Of a DNA stretch of 64,000 nucleotides, positions 18,471-26,573 are shown in pieces. The notes under the pieces were generated by a model, which saw nothing but the letters and a program-made list of their open reading frames with translations, had not been told where the DNA came from and made no database searches. The translations under genes were made by a program, and so were the position numbers. Numbering within the stretch: position 1 is the first letter of the stretch; each line of letters starts with the position of its first letter. Source of the DNA: Bacillota bacterium (GTDB lineage: Bacteria > Bacillota_I > Bacilli_A > RF39 > UBA660); contig JAEYYH010000020.1 in the NCBI GenBank assembly GCA_023430885.1, positions 1-64,000 of the forward strand, in the 5' to 3' direction.

Positions 18471-20633
18471 ATCAACATTATATTTATCTGCTAAAGTTAA
18501 TTTAACAACCATATTATCTGTTATAACAGTTCCTGCTGGTATATCTTGAGCAGTTACATATCCACTACCTTCTGTTTCACAATTAACATTTACTAGTTTC
18601 AATATATTTATTGCATCTTTTTTAGACCATCCAACTAAATTAGGAAGTGTTTTATTAACATCATTGGTTACAAGTATAACTTTGTCATAAGACAATACTT
18701 TTGTTCCACTAGCTGGATACTGATTTATTATTTTATCACCAGTTCCAATTTGAACTACATCGATATTTTTTGCTTGTAACGCACTTACTACTTTAGAAGT
18801 TGCTTTACTTTTATATGATTCTAAAGTATAAGATTCAACACTGGATGTGATTGTCCCATCATCAAATAAGTTTAAATACTTTGTTATATTTACTATCATT
18901 TCTTTTGTTGATGTTATTACCGCAGATGCACCACTCCAAGTTGGCTGCTGAATTGCTACATAAATAATAATTTCCGGATCGTTTGCTGGATACATACCAA
19001 CAAATGAATTTATATAATCATTATCGCCTGTTAAATATCCTCCAGATGTAGATGCGATTTGAGCTGTACCAGTTTTACCTAAAATATTATAACCATCTAG
19101 TTTATAGTACCTACCAGTAGCATTAAGATCTGTTCCGTTTACAGCTTGATATAATAAATTTTTTACATAATCAACAGATGATGTTTTTACCAACTGTTCA
19201 GATTTTTCTACTGTACTTTCATATAGTATTTTATTAGTATTTGGATCAACAATTTTATCTACTATATGTGGTTTTACTAATTTACCATCATTTGCTAGTA
19301 TAGACATCCCTTGTAATTGCTGAATAACAGTAGTTGTAATTCCTTGACCAAATGTAGCAGTTGCTACTTCTATCGGATAAGTAAAACCTGTATCTCCACT
19401 AGATTCATTAGATAGTTCAATTCCAGTTGTATCACCAAAACCAAATTTTTCTAAACAATCACGAAGTTCTGATTTATTTATTACTTTTTGTACTAAATTA
19501 GAAGCTGCAACATTACTTGAATAAAGTAAACCTTGATCCAGTGTGATTGTCCCCCAACCGGTTCTATTCCAGTCTCTTACTTCATCATCACCAATAGTAA
19601 TACTACCACTTTGGACTGTTGTGTTTCCATCATATTTTCCTGAATCTACAGCACACAAATAGGAATATATTTTCATTGTACTACCAGGTTCAAATGTGTA
19701 AGTTACTAGTGGACTTTGATAACTGGCAATATCTTTTACATTAGGATCAAAAGAAGGTATTGTTGAAGCTGCTAAAACATCTCCTGTTTTGGCATTCATT
19801 ACAGCAATTGTCGCCCACTTAGGACTATAATTTGTTTCCATATCTTTTATAGCACTTTCTGCAAATCTTTGTATATTTGAATCAAGTGTTAAATATATGT
19901 TAGAACCATCTACTGCATCAGTTCTATTTTCCTCAGTATCTGGTATTTTATATCCAAATCTATCTTTTTGATATGATAGAAAACCATTAGTACCAGTTAA
20001 CCAATCATTATATTTAGATTCTAGACCTAACTCGCCTATAATAGAATCAGTTGTATTACCATCTTTATCTGTATCTTCATATTTTTTAGCATACCCTATT
20101 ATATAAGATGCAAAATTTCCATTTGGATAATATCTTTTATATGTTTCAACAAAATCTATTCCTGGAAGATTTAATTCTTCAATTTCTTCTTTTACAAGTT
20201 CAGATATTCCTCTACCACCTGGACCTAGTTCTACCTGATATGAATCCTTATTTAATAGTTCCAATAATCTTTCTTTAGTCATTTTTAGTATTGGAGCTAG
20301 AGCTTCAGCTGTTGCTTCTTTATCAACAACATGTAGTGGTGTTTCATTACTACCTGTTCTTGTTGCACTTAAATAAGCAATTACAGTATATGATGAAACA
20401 TTAAGTGCTAGAACAGAACCCTCACTATCATAAAAGGTACCTCTTTTCGCATACAAAGTAGTTGAATATGTATTTCTGGAAGCTGCAAAATTATCCATGT
20501 TTATTCCATATAAAGTTGGCGAAAGCGCTATATAACTAAGTTGCATTATTATGACAAAAAAAGAGATAAAAACTACTACGAAAAAATACTTTGGAGCATT
20601 CCAATTTTCTTTTCGTTCGCTTCTATCTCTCAT
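18459..20633 (-). CDS. Division penicillin-binding protein (FtsI/PBP2x/SpoVD type) with PASTA domains
   Basis: 724 residues. One N-terminal membrane helix (about 16-36), the class B PBP signature RGTFYD (64-69), and the transpeptidase domain with STMK (318-321, catalytic Ser), SSN (372-374) and KTGT (520-523). Two C-terminal PASTA-like repeats (about 605-720, e.g. LPNLVGWSKKDAINIL) are as in PBP2x and SpoVD. It crosslinks septal peptidoglycan outside the membrane. Fourth gene of mraZ-rsmH-ftsL-pbp, 13 bp after ftsL, and ends at a strong terminator; mraY does not follow. The start ATG is weakly preceded by GAGGTG further up. Confidence 0.93.
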   Translation of the reverse strand: MRDRSERKENWNAPKYFFVVVFISFFVIIMQLSYIALSPTLYGINMDNFAASRNTYSTTLYAKRGTFYDSEGSVLALNVSSYTVIAYLSATRTGSNETPLHVVDKEATAEALAPILKMTKERLLELLNKDSYQVELGPGGRGISELVKEEIEELNLPGIDFVETYKRYYPNGNFASYIIGYAKKYEDTDKDGNTTDSIIGELGLESKYNDWLTGTNGFLSYQKDRFGYKIPDTEENRTDAVDGSNIYLTLDSNIQRFAESAIKDMETNYSPKWATIAVMNAKTGDVLAASTIPSFDPNVKDIASYQSPLVTYTFEPGSTMKIYSYLCAVDSGKYDGNTTVQSGSITIGDDEVRDWNRTGWGTITLDQGLLYSSNVAASNLVQKVINKSELRDCLEKFGFGDTTGIELSNESSGDTGFTYPIEVATATFGQGITTTVIQQLQGMSILANDGKLVKPHIVDKIVDPNTNKILYESTVEKSEQLVKTSSVDYVKNLLYQAVNGTDLNATGRYYKLDGYNILGKTGTAQIASTSGGYLTGDNDYINSFVGMYPANDPEIIIYVAIQQPTWSGASAVITSTKEMIVNITKYLNLFDDGTITSSVESYTLESYKSKATSKVVSALQAKNIDVVQIGTGDKIINQYPASGTKVLSYDKVILVTNDVNKTLPNLVGWSKKDAINILKLVNVNCETEGSGYVTAQDIPAGTVITDNMVVKLTLADKYNVDEIG

Positions 20634-20646
20634 GTTAACACCTCGC

Positions 20647-20943
20647 CTATTTGTTTATAATTATGATATTCTCATTATTATACGCCAATCCCATGTCTTT
20701 TACAACATCCTTGATTTTATCGTACGAAGTTAATTCACTTACTTGCATTGTCAAACTTTCATTTTTCTTTTCTTGAGAATCTATCTCATATTTTAATTTT
20801 TCAATAGAAAGACTTAAATTACCTGTGGTAGCTCCACAGAATACTTGAACTAAAACAACAGCTACTACTAAAAAAATGCAACTTAAAAACAAAAATTTTT
20901 CACCCTTTGTAAATCTTACTTTTACAGCTGCTTTTTTCTTCAT
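20647..20943 (-). CDS. ftsL: Cell division protein FtsL-like
   Basis: 98 residues: a basic N-terminus, one membrane helix (about 16-37) and a coiled-coil-prone extracytoplasmic tail (SLSIEKLKYEIDSQEKKNESL). Size, topology and place between rsmH and the PBP gene are those of FtsL, which works with DivIC/FtsB at the septum. Sequence conservation in this family is low, so the call rests mainly on position. Confidence 0.85.
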   Translation of the reverse strand: MKKKAAVKVRFTKGEKFLFLSCIFLVVAVVLVQVFCGATTGNLSLSIEKLKYEIDSQEKKNESLTMQVSELTSYDKIKDVVKDMGLAYNNENIIIINK

Positions 20944-20944
20944 A

Positions 20945-21859
20945 TTACTTTAACCTTTCTATTACCCTCAAACGAGCACTTCTAGCTCTTTTATTAACTT
21001 CTAATTCTTCATCACTTGGACTAATATTTGCCAATACTTTAAATTTAGGTTCTCTGTCTTTTGGAATAATTGGTAGTTTTCTAAGGCTAGGATCTAATTC
21101 ACTAACTTCTTTAAAAATAGTCTTACACATCCTATCTTCTAAAGAATGGAAAGTAATAACACATATTCTTCCGCCAACATCAATTAAATCTAAAGCTTGT
21201 TTAATACTATTTTCAAAAACATCTAATTCGTGATTCACTTCAATTCTAATAGCTTGAAATGTTTTTCTTGCTGGATGTTTATCACGACGATATTTTTCTG
21301 GTACACTTGTTTTTATTATTTCAACAAGTTCAAGTGTAGTCTCAATTGGTTTTATTTCTCGCGTTTTAATAATTTTCTTAACAATACTGTTTGCATATTT
21401 TTCTTCGCCATATTTATATAAGATACTAGTTAACTGTTCAAATGAATAATTATTCACTACTTCATAAGCACTTAACTCATTATCTTTATCCATACGCATA
21501 TCTAATCTTGCATCATTATGAAAACTAAAACCACGTTCTTCTTCATCAAGTTGCGGTGATGATACTCCTAAATCATATAAGATACCATCAACGCACTCTT
21601 CTCTCTTAGACATTTCTTCATTGAGATTAGCAAAATTACTTTTAATAATCTCAAAATTAGACGCTATATCACTTAATCTTTTTTTACTAGATGCTATTGC
21701 TTCTTCATCTTGATCAAAAGCATAAAGAAAGCCATTAGGAATTCTTTTTAAGATTTCACTACTATGGCCACCATAACCTAATGTACAATCCACTATTTTA
21801 CTATTTTCTTTTAAATTCAAATAATGAATACATTCTTCTAACAATACGCTCTTATGCAT
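20945..21859 (-). CDS. rsmH: 16S rRNA (cytosine-N4)-methyltransferase RsmH
   Basis: 304 residues. Starts MHKSVLLEECIHYL, with the SAM-binding loop DCTLGYGGHS (residues 24-33), the family motif LYDLGVSSPQLDEEERGFSF (about 95-114), HPARKTFQAIRIEVN, and a final HSLEDR segment. It methylates N4 of C1402 in 16S rRNA using SAM. Second gene of the division operon, 8 bp after mraZ; ATG preceded by AGGAGG. Confidence 0.97.
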   Translation of the reverse strand: MHKSVLLEECIHYLNLKENSKIVDCTLGYGGHSSEILKRIPNGFLYAFDQDEEAIASSKKRLSDIASNFEIIKSNFANLNEEMSKREECVDGILYDLGVSSPQLDEEERGFSFHNDARLDMRMDKDNELSAYEVVNNYSFEQLTSILYKYGEEKYANSIVKKIIKTREIKPIETTLELVEIIKTSVPEKYRRDKHPARKTFQAIRIEVNHELDVFENSIKQALDLIDVGGRICVITFHSLEDRMCKTIFKEVSELDPSLRKLPIIPKDREPKFKVLANISPSDEELEVNKRARSARLRVIERLK

Positions 21860-21867
21860 AAGTCCTC

Positions 21868-22302
21868 CTATACATTAAGTTTAGGTGCAAATAAATTGTC
21901 TGCGATTTGCGAATAGTTAGCTTCATTTTCTTCAACAAAACTTTCCCAACGCTCTTTGCCCCAAACTTCTAGTCGATCATCAACCCCTATGATAATACAT
22001 TCTTTTATAAGGCCAGCATACGCAGTAAGTGGAATAGGAATATTTATTCTTCCTTGTTTATCAAAACTACAAAGTGTTGCTCCTGATAAGAAAAATCTCA
22101 TAAAATTACGAGCATCTTTCGTATTTGGTAATTCCTTATACTTCTTGATAATATCTTCCCATGCATCTTTTGGATACACGAAAATACAATTATCTAGTCC
22201 ACGAGTTATGATAAATTCTTCCCCAAGATCATATCTAATCTTTGAAGGAATAGTTAATCGTCCTTTTTCATCAATAGTATGATGATATTCACCCATAAAC
22301 AT
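21868..22302 (-). CDS. mraZ: Transcriptional regulator MraZ
   Basis: 144 residues from the ATG at 22300-22302, preceded by GGTGAT; an in-frame start 42 bp earlier would lie inside the operator boxes and give an abnormal N-terminus. Two AbrB-like SpoVT/MraZ domains: MGEYHHTIDEKGRLTIPSK at the start and SFDKQGRINIPIPL in the second half. MraZ binds tandem boxes before its own operon and represses it; three such boxes lie just upstream (22311-22336). First gene of the division operon. Confidence 0.96.
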   Translation of the reverse strand: MFMGEYHHTIDEKGRLTIPSKIRYDLGEEFIITRGLDNCIFVYPKDAWEDIIKKYKELPNTKDARNFMRFFLSGATLCSFDKQGRINIPIPLTAYAGLIKECIIIGVDDRLEVWGKERWESFVEENEANYSQIADNLFAPKLNV

Positions 22303-22310
22303 GTAAATCA

Positions 22311-22336
22311 CCACTTTCCCCCACTTTTTTCCACTT
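22311..22336 (-). promoter_or_regulatory. Three MraZ operator boxes at exact 10-bp spacing
   Basis: On the minus strand AAGTGG occurs three times, at plus-strand CCACTT 22311-22316, 22321-22326 and 22331-22336. The spacing is exactly one helical turn, so all boxes face the same side. The boxes lie just downstream of the predicted transcription start, with the last one overlapping the ribosome site of mraZ. Known MraZ operators in other bacteria are tandem GTGG-type repeats of this kind. Confidence 0.88.
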
Positions 22337-22345
22337 GATAACATT

Positions 22346-22374
22346 ATTTTAACCTATTAAATACTATTTGTAAA
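22346..22374 (-). promoter_or_regulatory. Promoter of the mraZ operon
   Basis: On the minus strand: -35 TTTACA (22369-22374), 17-bp spacer, -10 TAAAAT (22346-22351). Each box matches the sigma-A consensus at 5 of 6 positions. The predicted start near 22339 puts the three MraZ boxes at about +3 to +29. Confidence 0.75.
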
Positions 22375-22411
22375 GGTTATAAGCATTATTTTGTGTAAAA
22401 TTTTACATTAA

Positions 22412-22434
22412 AAAAGAGAAAGAACTTCTCTTTT
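22412..22434. terminator. Terminator of the small-peptide gene
   Basis: aaaagagaa (22412-22420) pairs with ttctctttt (22426-22434), loop agaac. T-rich on both sides, so possibly active in both directions. Confidence 0.75.
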
Positions 22435-22550
22435 TACCATATCCATGCCCCAATAATAATTGCGAGTAAGATATAAAGAACTATAATTATTATATAGTTA
22501 AATGTATCTGGCTTTGGACAAGGGACAGGATTGTTACTTTGGCAAGCCAT
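22434..22550 (-). CDS. Small membrane peptide, 38 residues
   Basis: Starts MACQSNNPVPCPKPDTFNY, then one hydrophobic helix and the ending GAWIW. The ribosome site GAAGGAGGTGTAATT is excellent for so short a gene, and a terminator follows the stop. Two Cys and three Pro precede the helix. Not recognised, but the layout (short polar head, one helix) is that of small spore or envelope peptides. It follows the YjcZ-like gene at 22572-22655 by 21 bp. Confidence 0.7.
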   Translation of the reverse strand: MACQSNNPVPCPKPDTFNYIIIIVLYILLAIIIGAWIW

Positions 22551-22571
22551 AATTACACCTCCTTCGACGGC

Positions 22572-22655
22572 TTAAATATAAGCCCCAAGTATAATTATTA
22601 AAAGTATAAACAATACTAAAACGATTGCAGCACTAGAAATTCCGTTATTGCACAT
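22572..22655 (-). CDS. YjcZ-like tiny membrane peptide, 27 residues
   Basis: MCNNGISSAAIVLVLFILL is followed by IIILGAYI and the stop. The hydrophobic core closely resembles the VLFILLIIVG segment of the YjcZ/YtzL family of small Firmicutes membrane peptides, first noted in sporulating bacilli. AGGAGG lies 8 bases before the ATG used; an ATG 6 bases earlier is too close to it. Both peptides here are probably transcribed from just upstream, divergently from prsA. Confidence 0.75.
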   Translation of the reverse strand: MCNNGISSAAIVLVLFILLIIILGAYI

Positions 22656-22731
22656 ACAACATTCCTCCTTTTTATCTCTTCACATTATTTTATGGAATTA
22701 TGAATTATATGTGAATACTTTGAAGAAATTA

Positions 22732-22760
22732 TTGTATTTTTTCTTTTTCTTTGCTAAAAT
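22732..22760 (+). promoter_or_regulatory. Promoter of the prsA-like gene
   Basis: -35 TTGTAT (22732-22737), 17-bp spacer, -10 TAAAAT (22755-22760), about 50 bp before the start codon. Confidence 0.6.
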
Positions 22761-22808
22761 ATTGTATGTATGATGAGACCATTGTACTCGAATTGGAAGG
22801 AGATTTTT

Positions 22809-23831
22809 ATGAAAGACTTTGTAAAAAGCACAAATTTTAAAATATCACTATTATGTCTTGGTATGGTCGTTATTGGAGTAGGTATAGGAATGGTTATTAA
22901 CAATTCAAAAATAATCCCTGCGCTAGCCGATGGGACTGAAGTAATCGCCGAAATTGATGGAAAACAATTTACAGCTGATGATCTATATTCTAAATTAAAA
23001 GAACAAGGTGGAGAAACAGTTCTTACAAATTTGATTGATGAATATATTCTTGGTAAAGAAATTACTGATACAACTGAAGCAGATGAATATGCTGCTAGTT
23101 ATATAGAGAATTTAAAAAGTCAATATAAATCTTATGGGGAAGATTTTGCTGAAGCTTTAGCTAATGCAGGATATGACACTGAAGATGAATTTAAGAAATT
23201 AGTTGCACTTGATTATTCTAAAAAATTAGTTGCTGAAAACTATTTAAAGGAAAATCATTTCTCTGATAAGGAAATTGAAGATTACTATAATAAAAACATT
23301 GAAGGAGATATGAATGTAAGATACATTTTAATTACTCCTGAAGAAGTTGCAGATGATGCTAAAGATGCTGATACTTTGAAAAAAGAAAATGAAGCTGATG
23401 CTTTAGCTACTGCTAATGAAGTAATTCAAAAATTAAAAGATGGTGAAGATTTTGCAGATTTAGCAAAAGAATATTCAGATGATTCTACTACTGCTAGTGA
23501 AGGTGGATTATTATCAGGATTTAGCAAATCAGATGTTGTTGAAGAATTCTGGAATGCTGCTACTGATCTTGAAGATGGTAAATATACAAATTCACCAGTT
23601 AAATCAAGTTATGGATATTTTGTAATATTAAGAGTTAGCCAAGACGAAAAACCAAGTTTAGAAGATTCTAAAGATGACGTGCTTTCAGCATTAGTTGCAG
23701 ATTTAGAAACAAAAGATAGTGATATAACAACAAAAGCATGGGCTGATATTCGTAAAAGTTATAATTTAAATATTGTAGATAGCGATATCAAAAAGGCTTA
23801 CGAAACTACTATAGCAAACTATAAAAAATAA
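22809..23831 (+). CDS. prsA: PrsA-like foldase (parvulin peptidyl-prolyl isomerase)
   Basis: About 340 residues from the ATG at 22809 (GGAAGGAGATTTTT before it). An N-terminal hydrophobic segment ends in PALADG, which looks like a signal peptidase I site. There is no lipobox Cys, unlike typical lipoprotein PrsA, so it is either secreted or held by the uncleaved helix. A SurA-N-like helical region is followed by a rotamase domain (about 170-285: VRYILI, EDFADLAKEYSDD, GGLLSGF, VKSSYGYFVI). It helps fold exported proteins outside the membrane. Monocistronic with promoter and terminator. Confidence 0.88.
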   Translation: MKDFVKSTNFKISLLCLGMVVIGVGIGMVINNSKIIPALADGTEVIAEIDGKQFTADDLYSKLKEQGGETVLTNLIDEYILGKEITDTTEADEYAASYIENLKSQYKSYGEDFAEALANAGYDTEDEFKKLVALDYSKKLVAENYLKENHFSDKEIEDYYNKNIEGDMNVRYILITPEEVADDAKDADTLKKENEADALATANEVIQKLKDGEDFADLAKEYSDDSTTASEGGLLSGFSKSDVVEEFWNAATDLEDGKYTNSPVKSSYGYFVILRVSQDEKPSLEDSKDDVLSALVADLETKDSDITTKAWADIRKSYNLNIVDSDIKKAYETTIANYKK

Positions 23832-23834
23832 TTT

Positions 23835-23862
23835 AAAAGAGATATTTAATAATATCTCTTTT
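23835..23862 (+). terminator. Terminator of the prsA-like gene
   Basis: aaaagagatatt (23835-23846) pairs perfectly with aatatctctttt (23851-23862), followed by TTTC. The same 12-bp stem recurs at 24880-24907. Confidence 0.9.
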
Positions 23863-23917
23863 TCTTGCATTGTATTCCCTTTTGTTTTATAATAAAATTA
23901 ATTTAAGGAGGATAATT

Positions 23918-24880
23918 ATGTTTAATTTTTTAAAGAAAAAAGAAGTAAAAGAAATTGATCCTGGAAAAAGTTTTCAAGAGTTTATTAAGAAAGATTTGAT
24001 GCCTATGTTCCTGATGATGGCTGTTGTTGATAAAGCTGATGATATTGGAATTGAATCTTGGGAACTTCGTAATGTTTTAGAAAAAGATAGACAAAAACAT
24101 TCTGACGAAACTAATCGAAAAATTGCACTATTAATGAAAAAAATTGAAGCTACTATTAAAGATGAAAAATTCAAAAATTCACTTAAAACCAAAATTTTCT
24201 TTATTGTTGATTGCGGTTCATTTGATTTGAATGGTGGTGTTTTTGAAGGAACATATGTCAACAATGATATGCATTATACTTTTAAGATGGAGTTAAATGC
24301 TAGTGGTGCTTCATTTTCTACAACACATAATTCACTAGAAAGAACTGGAAAATATAATATAACTAAGGATAATATAGTTATAGAATATGGAAAAAAAGAA
24401 AAACGTATTTATGATATTGGTGATGATTTCTCTAATAATATAGAAGAAGAAAAAGTTACAAGATTACTTAATAAAGATGGTTATGAATTATTTAATCGCA
24501 CAATTAGAAAGAAAGATAATTATAAAGAAAATAAAAATAATCATCAAATTACTCTTAATGAGCCTGATGTAATGGAAAATTATACTGAAACAGAATATAA
24601 ATGGCGTACATCTGATAACCACATTTTAGTTAGAACCATTAAAAAATATTTGTATCCAGATGGAACTAAAGCATTTATTGATTTAAAAAATACTGATCAT
24701 TGTAGTTTACGTTCAGAAAAGATTGATCCCGAAACAAAAGAATTACCTTTTGGGGGGCATTATTATGGTTTTGATAAGGATCTATTCTTTGCTTATAACC
24801 AAGGAACTGCAGATATTGATGCAATCAAAGAAAATGTACGTAGTAAAAATTATTCAATGCCACATGTTGAATACATTTAA
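23918..24880 (+). CDS. Hypothetical protein, 320 residues
   Basis: Starts at the ATG at 23918 with AAGGAGGATAATT upstream; the longer in-frame start overlaps the terminator region and has no ribosome site. N-terminal FLKKKEVKEIDPGKSFQEF is followed by a helical part and a beta-rich middle (about 80-150) with no membrane segment. Ends SMPHVEYI. Family not recognised. Monocistronic between two terminators with identical stems. Confidence 0.7.
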   Translation: MFNFLKKKEVKEIDPGKSFQEFIKKDLMPMFLMMAVVDKADDIGIESWELRNVLEKDRQKHSDETNRKIALLMKKIEATIKDEKFKNSLKTKIFFIVDCGSFDLNGGVFEGTYVNNDMHYTFKMELNASGASFSTTHNSLERTGKYNITKDNIVIEYGKKEKRIYDIGDDFSNNIEEEKVTRLLNKDGYELFNRTIRKKDNYKENKNNHQITLNEPDVMENYTETEYKWRTSDNHILVRTIKKYLYPDGTKAFIDLKNTDHCSLRSEKIDPETKELPFGGHYYGFDKDLFFAYNQGTADIDAIKENVRSKNYSMPHVEYI

Positions 24881-24907
24881 AAAGAGATATTATTTAATAT
24901 CTCTTTT
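24880..24907. terminator. Bidirectional terminator between unknown gene and recX
   Basis: aaaagagatatt (24880-24891) and aatatctctttt (24896-24907). It serves the plus-strand gene ending at 24880 and the minus-strand recX ending at 24894. Confidence 0.85.
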
Positions 24908-25664
24908 CGTTTATTATTTTCTCTATTTTGTCTAAACTATATCCCTTTTGATATAGTTTCTGCTTTAACTTTAAATAAACTTTATTATCATCTTTTTCTT
25001 TTTTTATAATATCTCTATACGCTTTATTGAAATCTTTTTCCAAAGATGAAGAATCATCTAAATCTAAAGTAAATACAGTATCTATCATATCTTTTGAATA
25101 ACCCAAATTAGACATATCATAGTATATTTTTTGTTTAATACTAAATTGTGAGCCTTTACAATTTTTGATTTTCTTATTAACTAATTTAGTTAACTTAGCT
25201 AATATATCTTCCTCATTAATGTTAGCTATCTCAGCATCTACATCATCTTCACTAAGATTATACTTTAATAGATCATTTTTAATTTTATAAGGACCGTCAT
25301 TAGATAAGTATAATCGATCTGATATAAATGCTTTAATAAATCTATTATCGTTTATTGAACCATTATCTTTTAATGTACTAATTAAATTATCTCTTTCCTT
25401 AACACTTAAATCAAACTTATCTAAATATTCAGTAACTTCTTTCATACTGCGCATTTTCTTAGCAATGAATTTAGTAATGCTAGAGTAAACATTGTAATAA
25501 CTATTAGCATTATTAATTTCGTTTATTTCTTCAGTAGTAAGTTCTTTTTTATATAATAGATTATTTTTTAATAAAACTTCATCATAGGTAATTAATTTAA
25601 TATTATTGTCAAAAATAATTTGATACTTACCACTACTCATTTTTTTTATGCTCTTTATAACCAT
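24894..25664 (-). CDS. recX: Regulatory protein RecX
   Basis: 256 residues made of three-helix repeats typical of RecX: SSITKFIAKKMRSMKEVTEYL, the NGSINDNRFIKAFISDRLYL repeat and further ones. RecX binds the RecA filament and limits its activity. Length fits the longer Bacilli RecX proteins. AGGAGG precedes the ATG. It lies 21 bp downstream of rpoZ, with a weak terminator between them. Confidence 0.88.
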   Translation of the reverse strand: MVIKSIKKMSSGKYQIIFDNNIKLITYDEVLLKNNLLYKKELTTEEINEINNANSYYNVYSSITKFIAKKMRSMKEVTEYLDKFDLSVKERDNLISTLKDNGSINDNRFIKAFISDRLYLSNDGPYKIKNDLLKYNLSEDDVDAEIANINEEDILAKLTKLVNKKIKNCKGSQFSIKQKIYYDMSNLGYSKDMIDTVFTLDLDDSSSLEKDFNKAYRDIIKKEKDDNKVYLKLKQKLYQKGYSLDKIEKIINEKRY

Positions 25665-25672
25665 AAAACCTC

Positions 25673-25709
25673 CTATGAAAAAAGACTAATTCTCTTTAAC
25701 GTGAATTAG
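25673..25709 (-). terminator. Terminator at the end of rpoZ
   Basis: ctaattc (25686-25692) pairs with gaattag (25703-25709); TCTTTTTT follows on the minus strand. Confidence 0.6.
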
Positions 25710-25886
25710 ATCTTTTGCAATTTCTTCTAAAGCTCTACCAATTGGTTTATTTGACTTATATTCAGATTCCTTCATTTGATAAAACTCTGTTTCTTCAATC
25801 TCTTTTACTCTTTTTGATACAATGTTTACTAGTAAATATTTTGAACCAACCTTGTTTAATAATTTGTCGATTGATGGATGTATCAT
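25686..25886 (-). CDS. rpoZ: RNA polymerase omega subunit
   Basis: 66 residues: MIHPSIDKLLNKVGSKYLLV, then SKRVKEIEE and the conserved KPIGRALEEIAKDLI. Omega binds the beta-prime subunit and helps RNA polymerase assemble. Size is typical of Firmicutes omega. No gmk gene precedes it in this window. Confidence 0.88.
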   Translation of the reverse strand: MIHPSIDKLLNKVGSKYLLVNIVSKRVKEIEETEFYQMKESEYKSNKPIGRALEEIAKDLIHVKEN

Positions 25887-25963
25887 GTAATCAGCCCCTT
25901 CTACTATTATTATGATAACACTTATCTTTTGTAGACTGCAAGGAATTAGACATTTCTTGACAT

Positions 25964-26572
25964 TTATTTGTCTATTATTTCTACTTTATCATTTAAATAT
26001 AATAAATCATTATATATTTTATCTATTTGCTCTTTAGTATATTTTGGTTTCATATCTCTTTTATTTAAAATATAATTAAATGTATTCATACGTAGTATTT
26101 TGATGCTTTTTAAGGGAATTCTAAATATACAATTGCCACCCATTATAATATATTTGTCTATTTGATTATTTCCTGCTTTTTCTCTAATATTTTTCCTAAA
26201 TTCACTAAATTCAATTAATGGATTTGTTATTTTTTCATCTTCTTGCTTATCTTTTAGATTCCAATATTCATCATTTTCTTTACCAGTTACAGTACCATAA
26301 ACATCAAAAATAATTCCCTCATACATACCATATTCTGTAATATAAAAAATAAAATCATCATGTTTTATTATCTTACTATAGCCCTTAAATGTATTTAATA
26401 TTGTTATAACAGTATCAATTTTGCATTTACTAATGTCTATATTTTTAAATATATTATTTTGATACATTCTTTGCATTTTTATATCAATATATATTCTATA
26501 TATAAGTCCTATTATAATAGCAAAAAACAGTAAAAAACCTGGAATCATAAAATATTTAAACATCTCTATCAT
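25964..26572 (-). CDS. Hypothetical membrane protein, possibly NERD-like
   Basis: 202 residues with an N-terminal membrane helix (about 9-28). The rest is cytoplasmic. GIIFDVYGTVTGKENDEYW followed by NPLIEFSEFRKNIREKA resembles the order of motifs in NERD (nuclease-related) domains, where an acidic strand, a short W-containing segment and an NP-x-Q-like helix occur. The catalytic pattern is incomplete, so this is tentative. It lies 1 bp after the nucleoside phosphorylase gene and is co-transcribed with it. Confidence 0.5.
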   Translation of the reverse strand: MIEMFKYFMIPGFLLFFAIIIGLIYRIYIDIKMQRMYQNNIFKNIDISKCKIDTVITILNTFKGYSKIIKHDDFIFYITEYGMYEGIIFDVYGTVTGKENDEYWNLKDKQEDEKITNPLIEFSEFRKNIREKAGNNQIDKYIIMGGNCIFRIPLKSIKILRMNTFNYILNKRDMKPKYTKEQIDKIYNDLLYLNDKVEIIDK

Positions 26573-26573
26573 A

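Noticed and set aside
21956..22282. Plus-strand frame of 108 residues opposite mraZ
   Set aside because: Antisense to a certain gene, no ribosome site.
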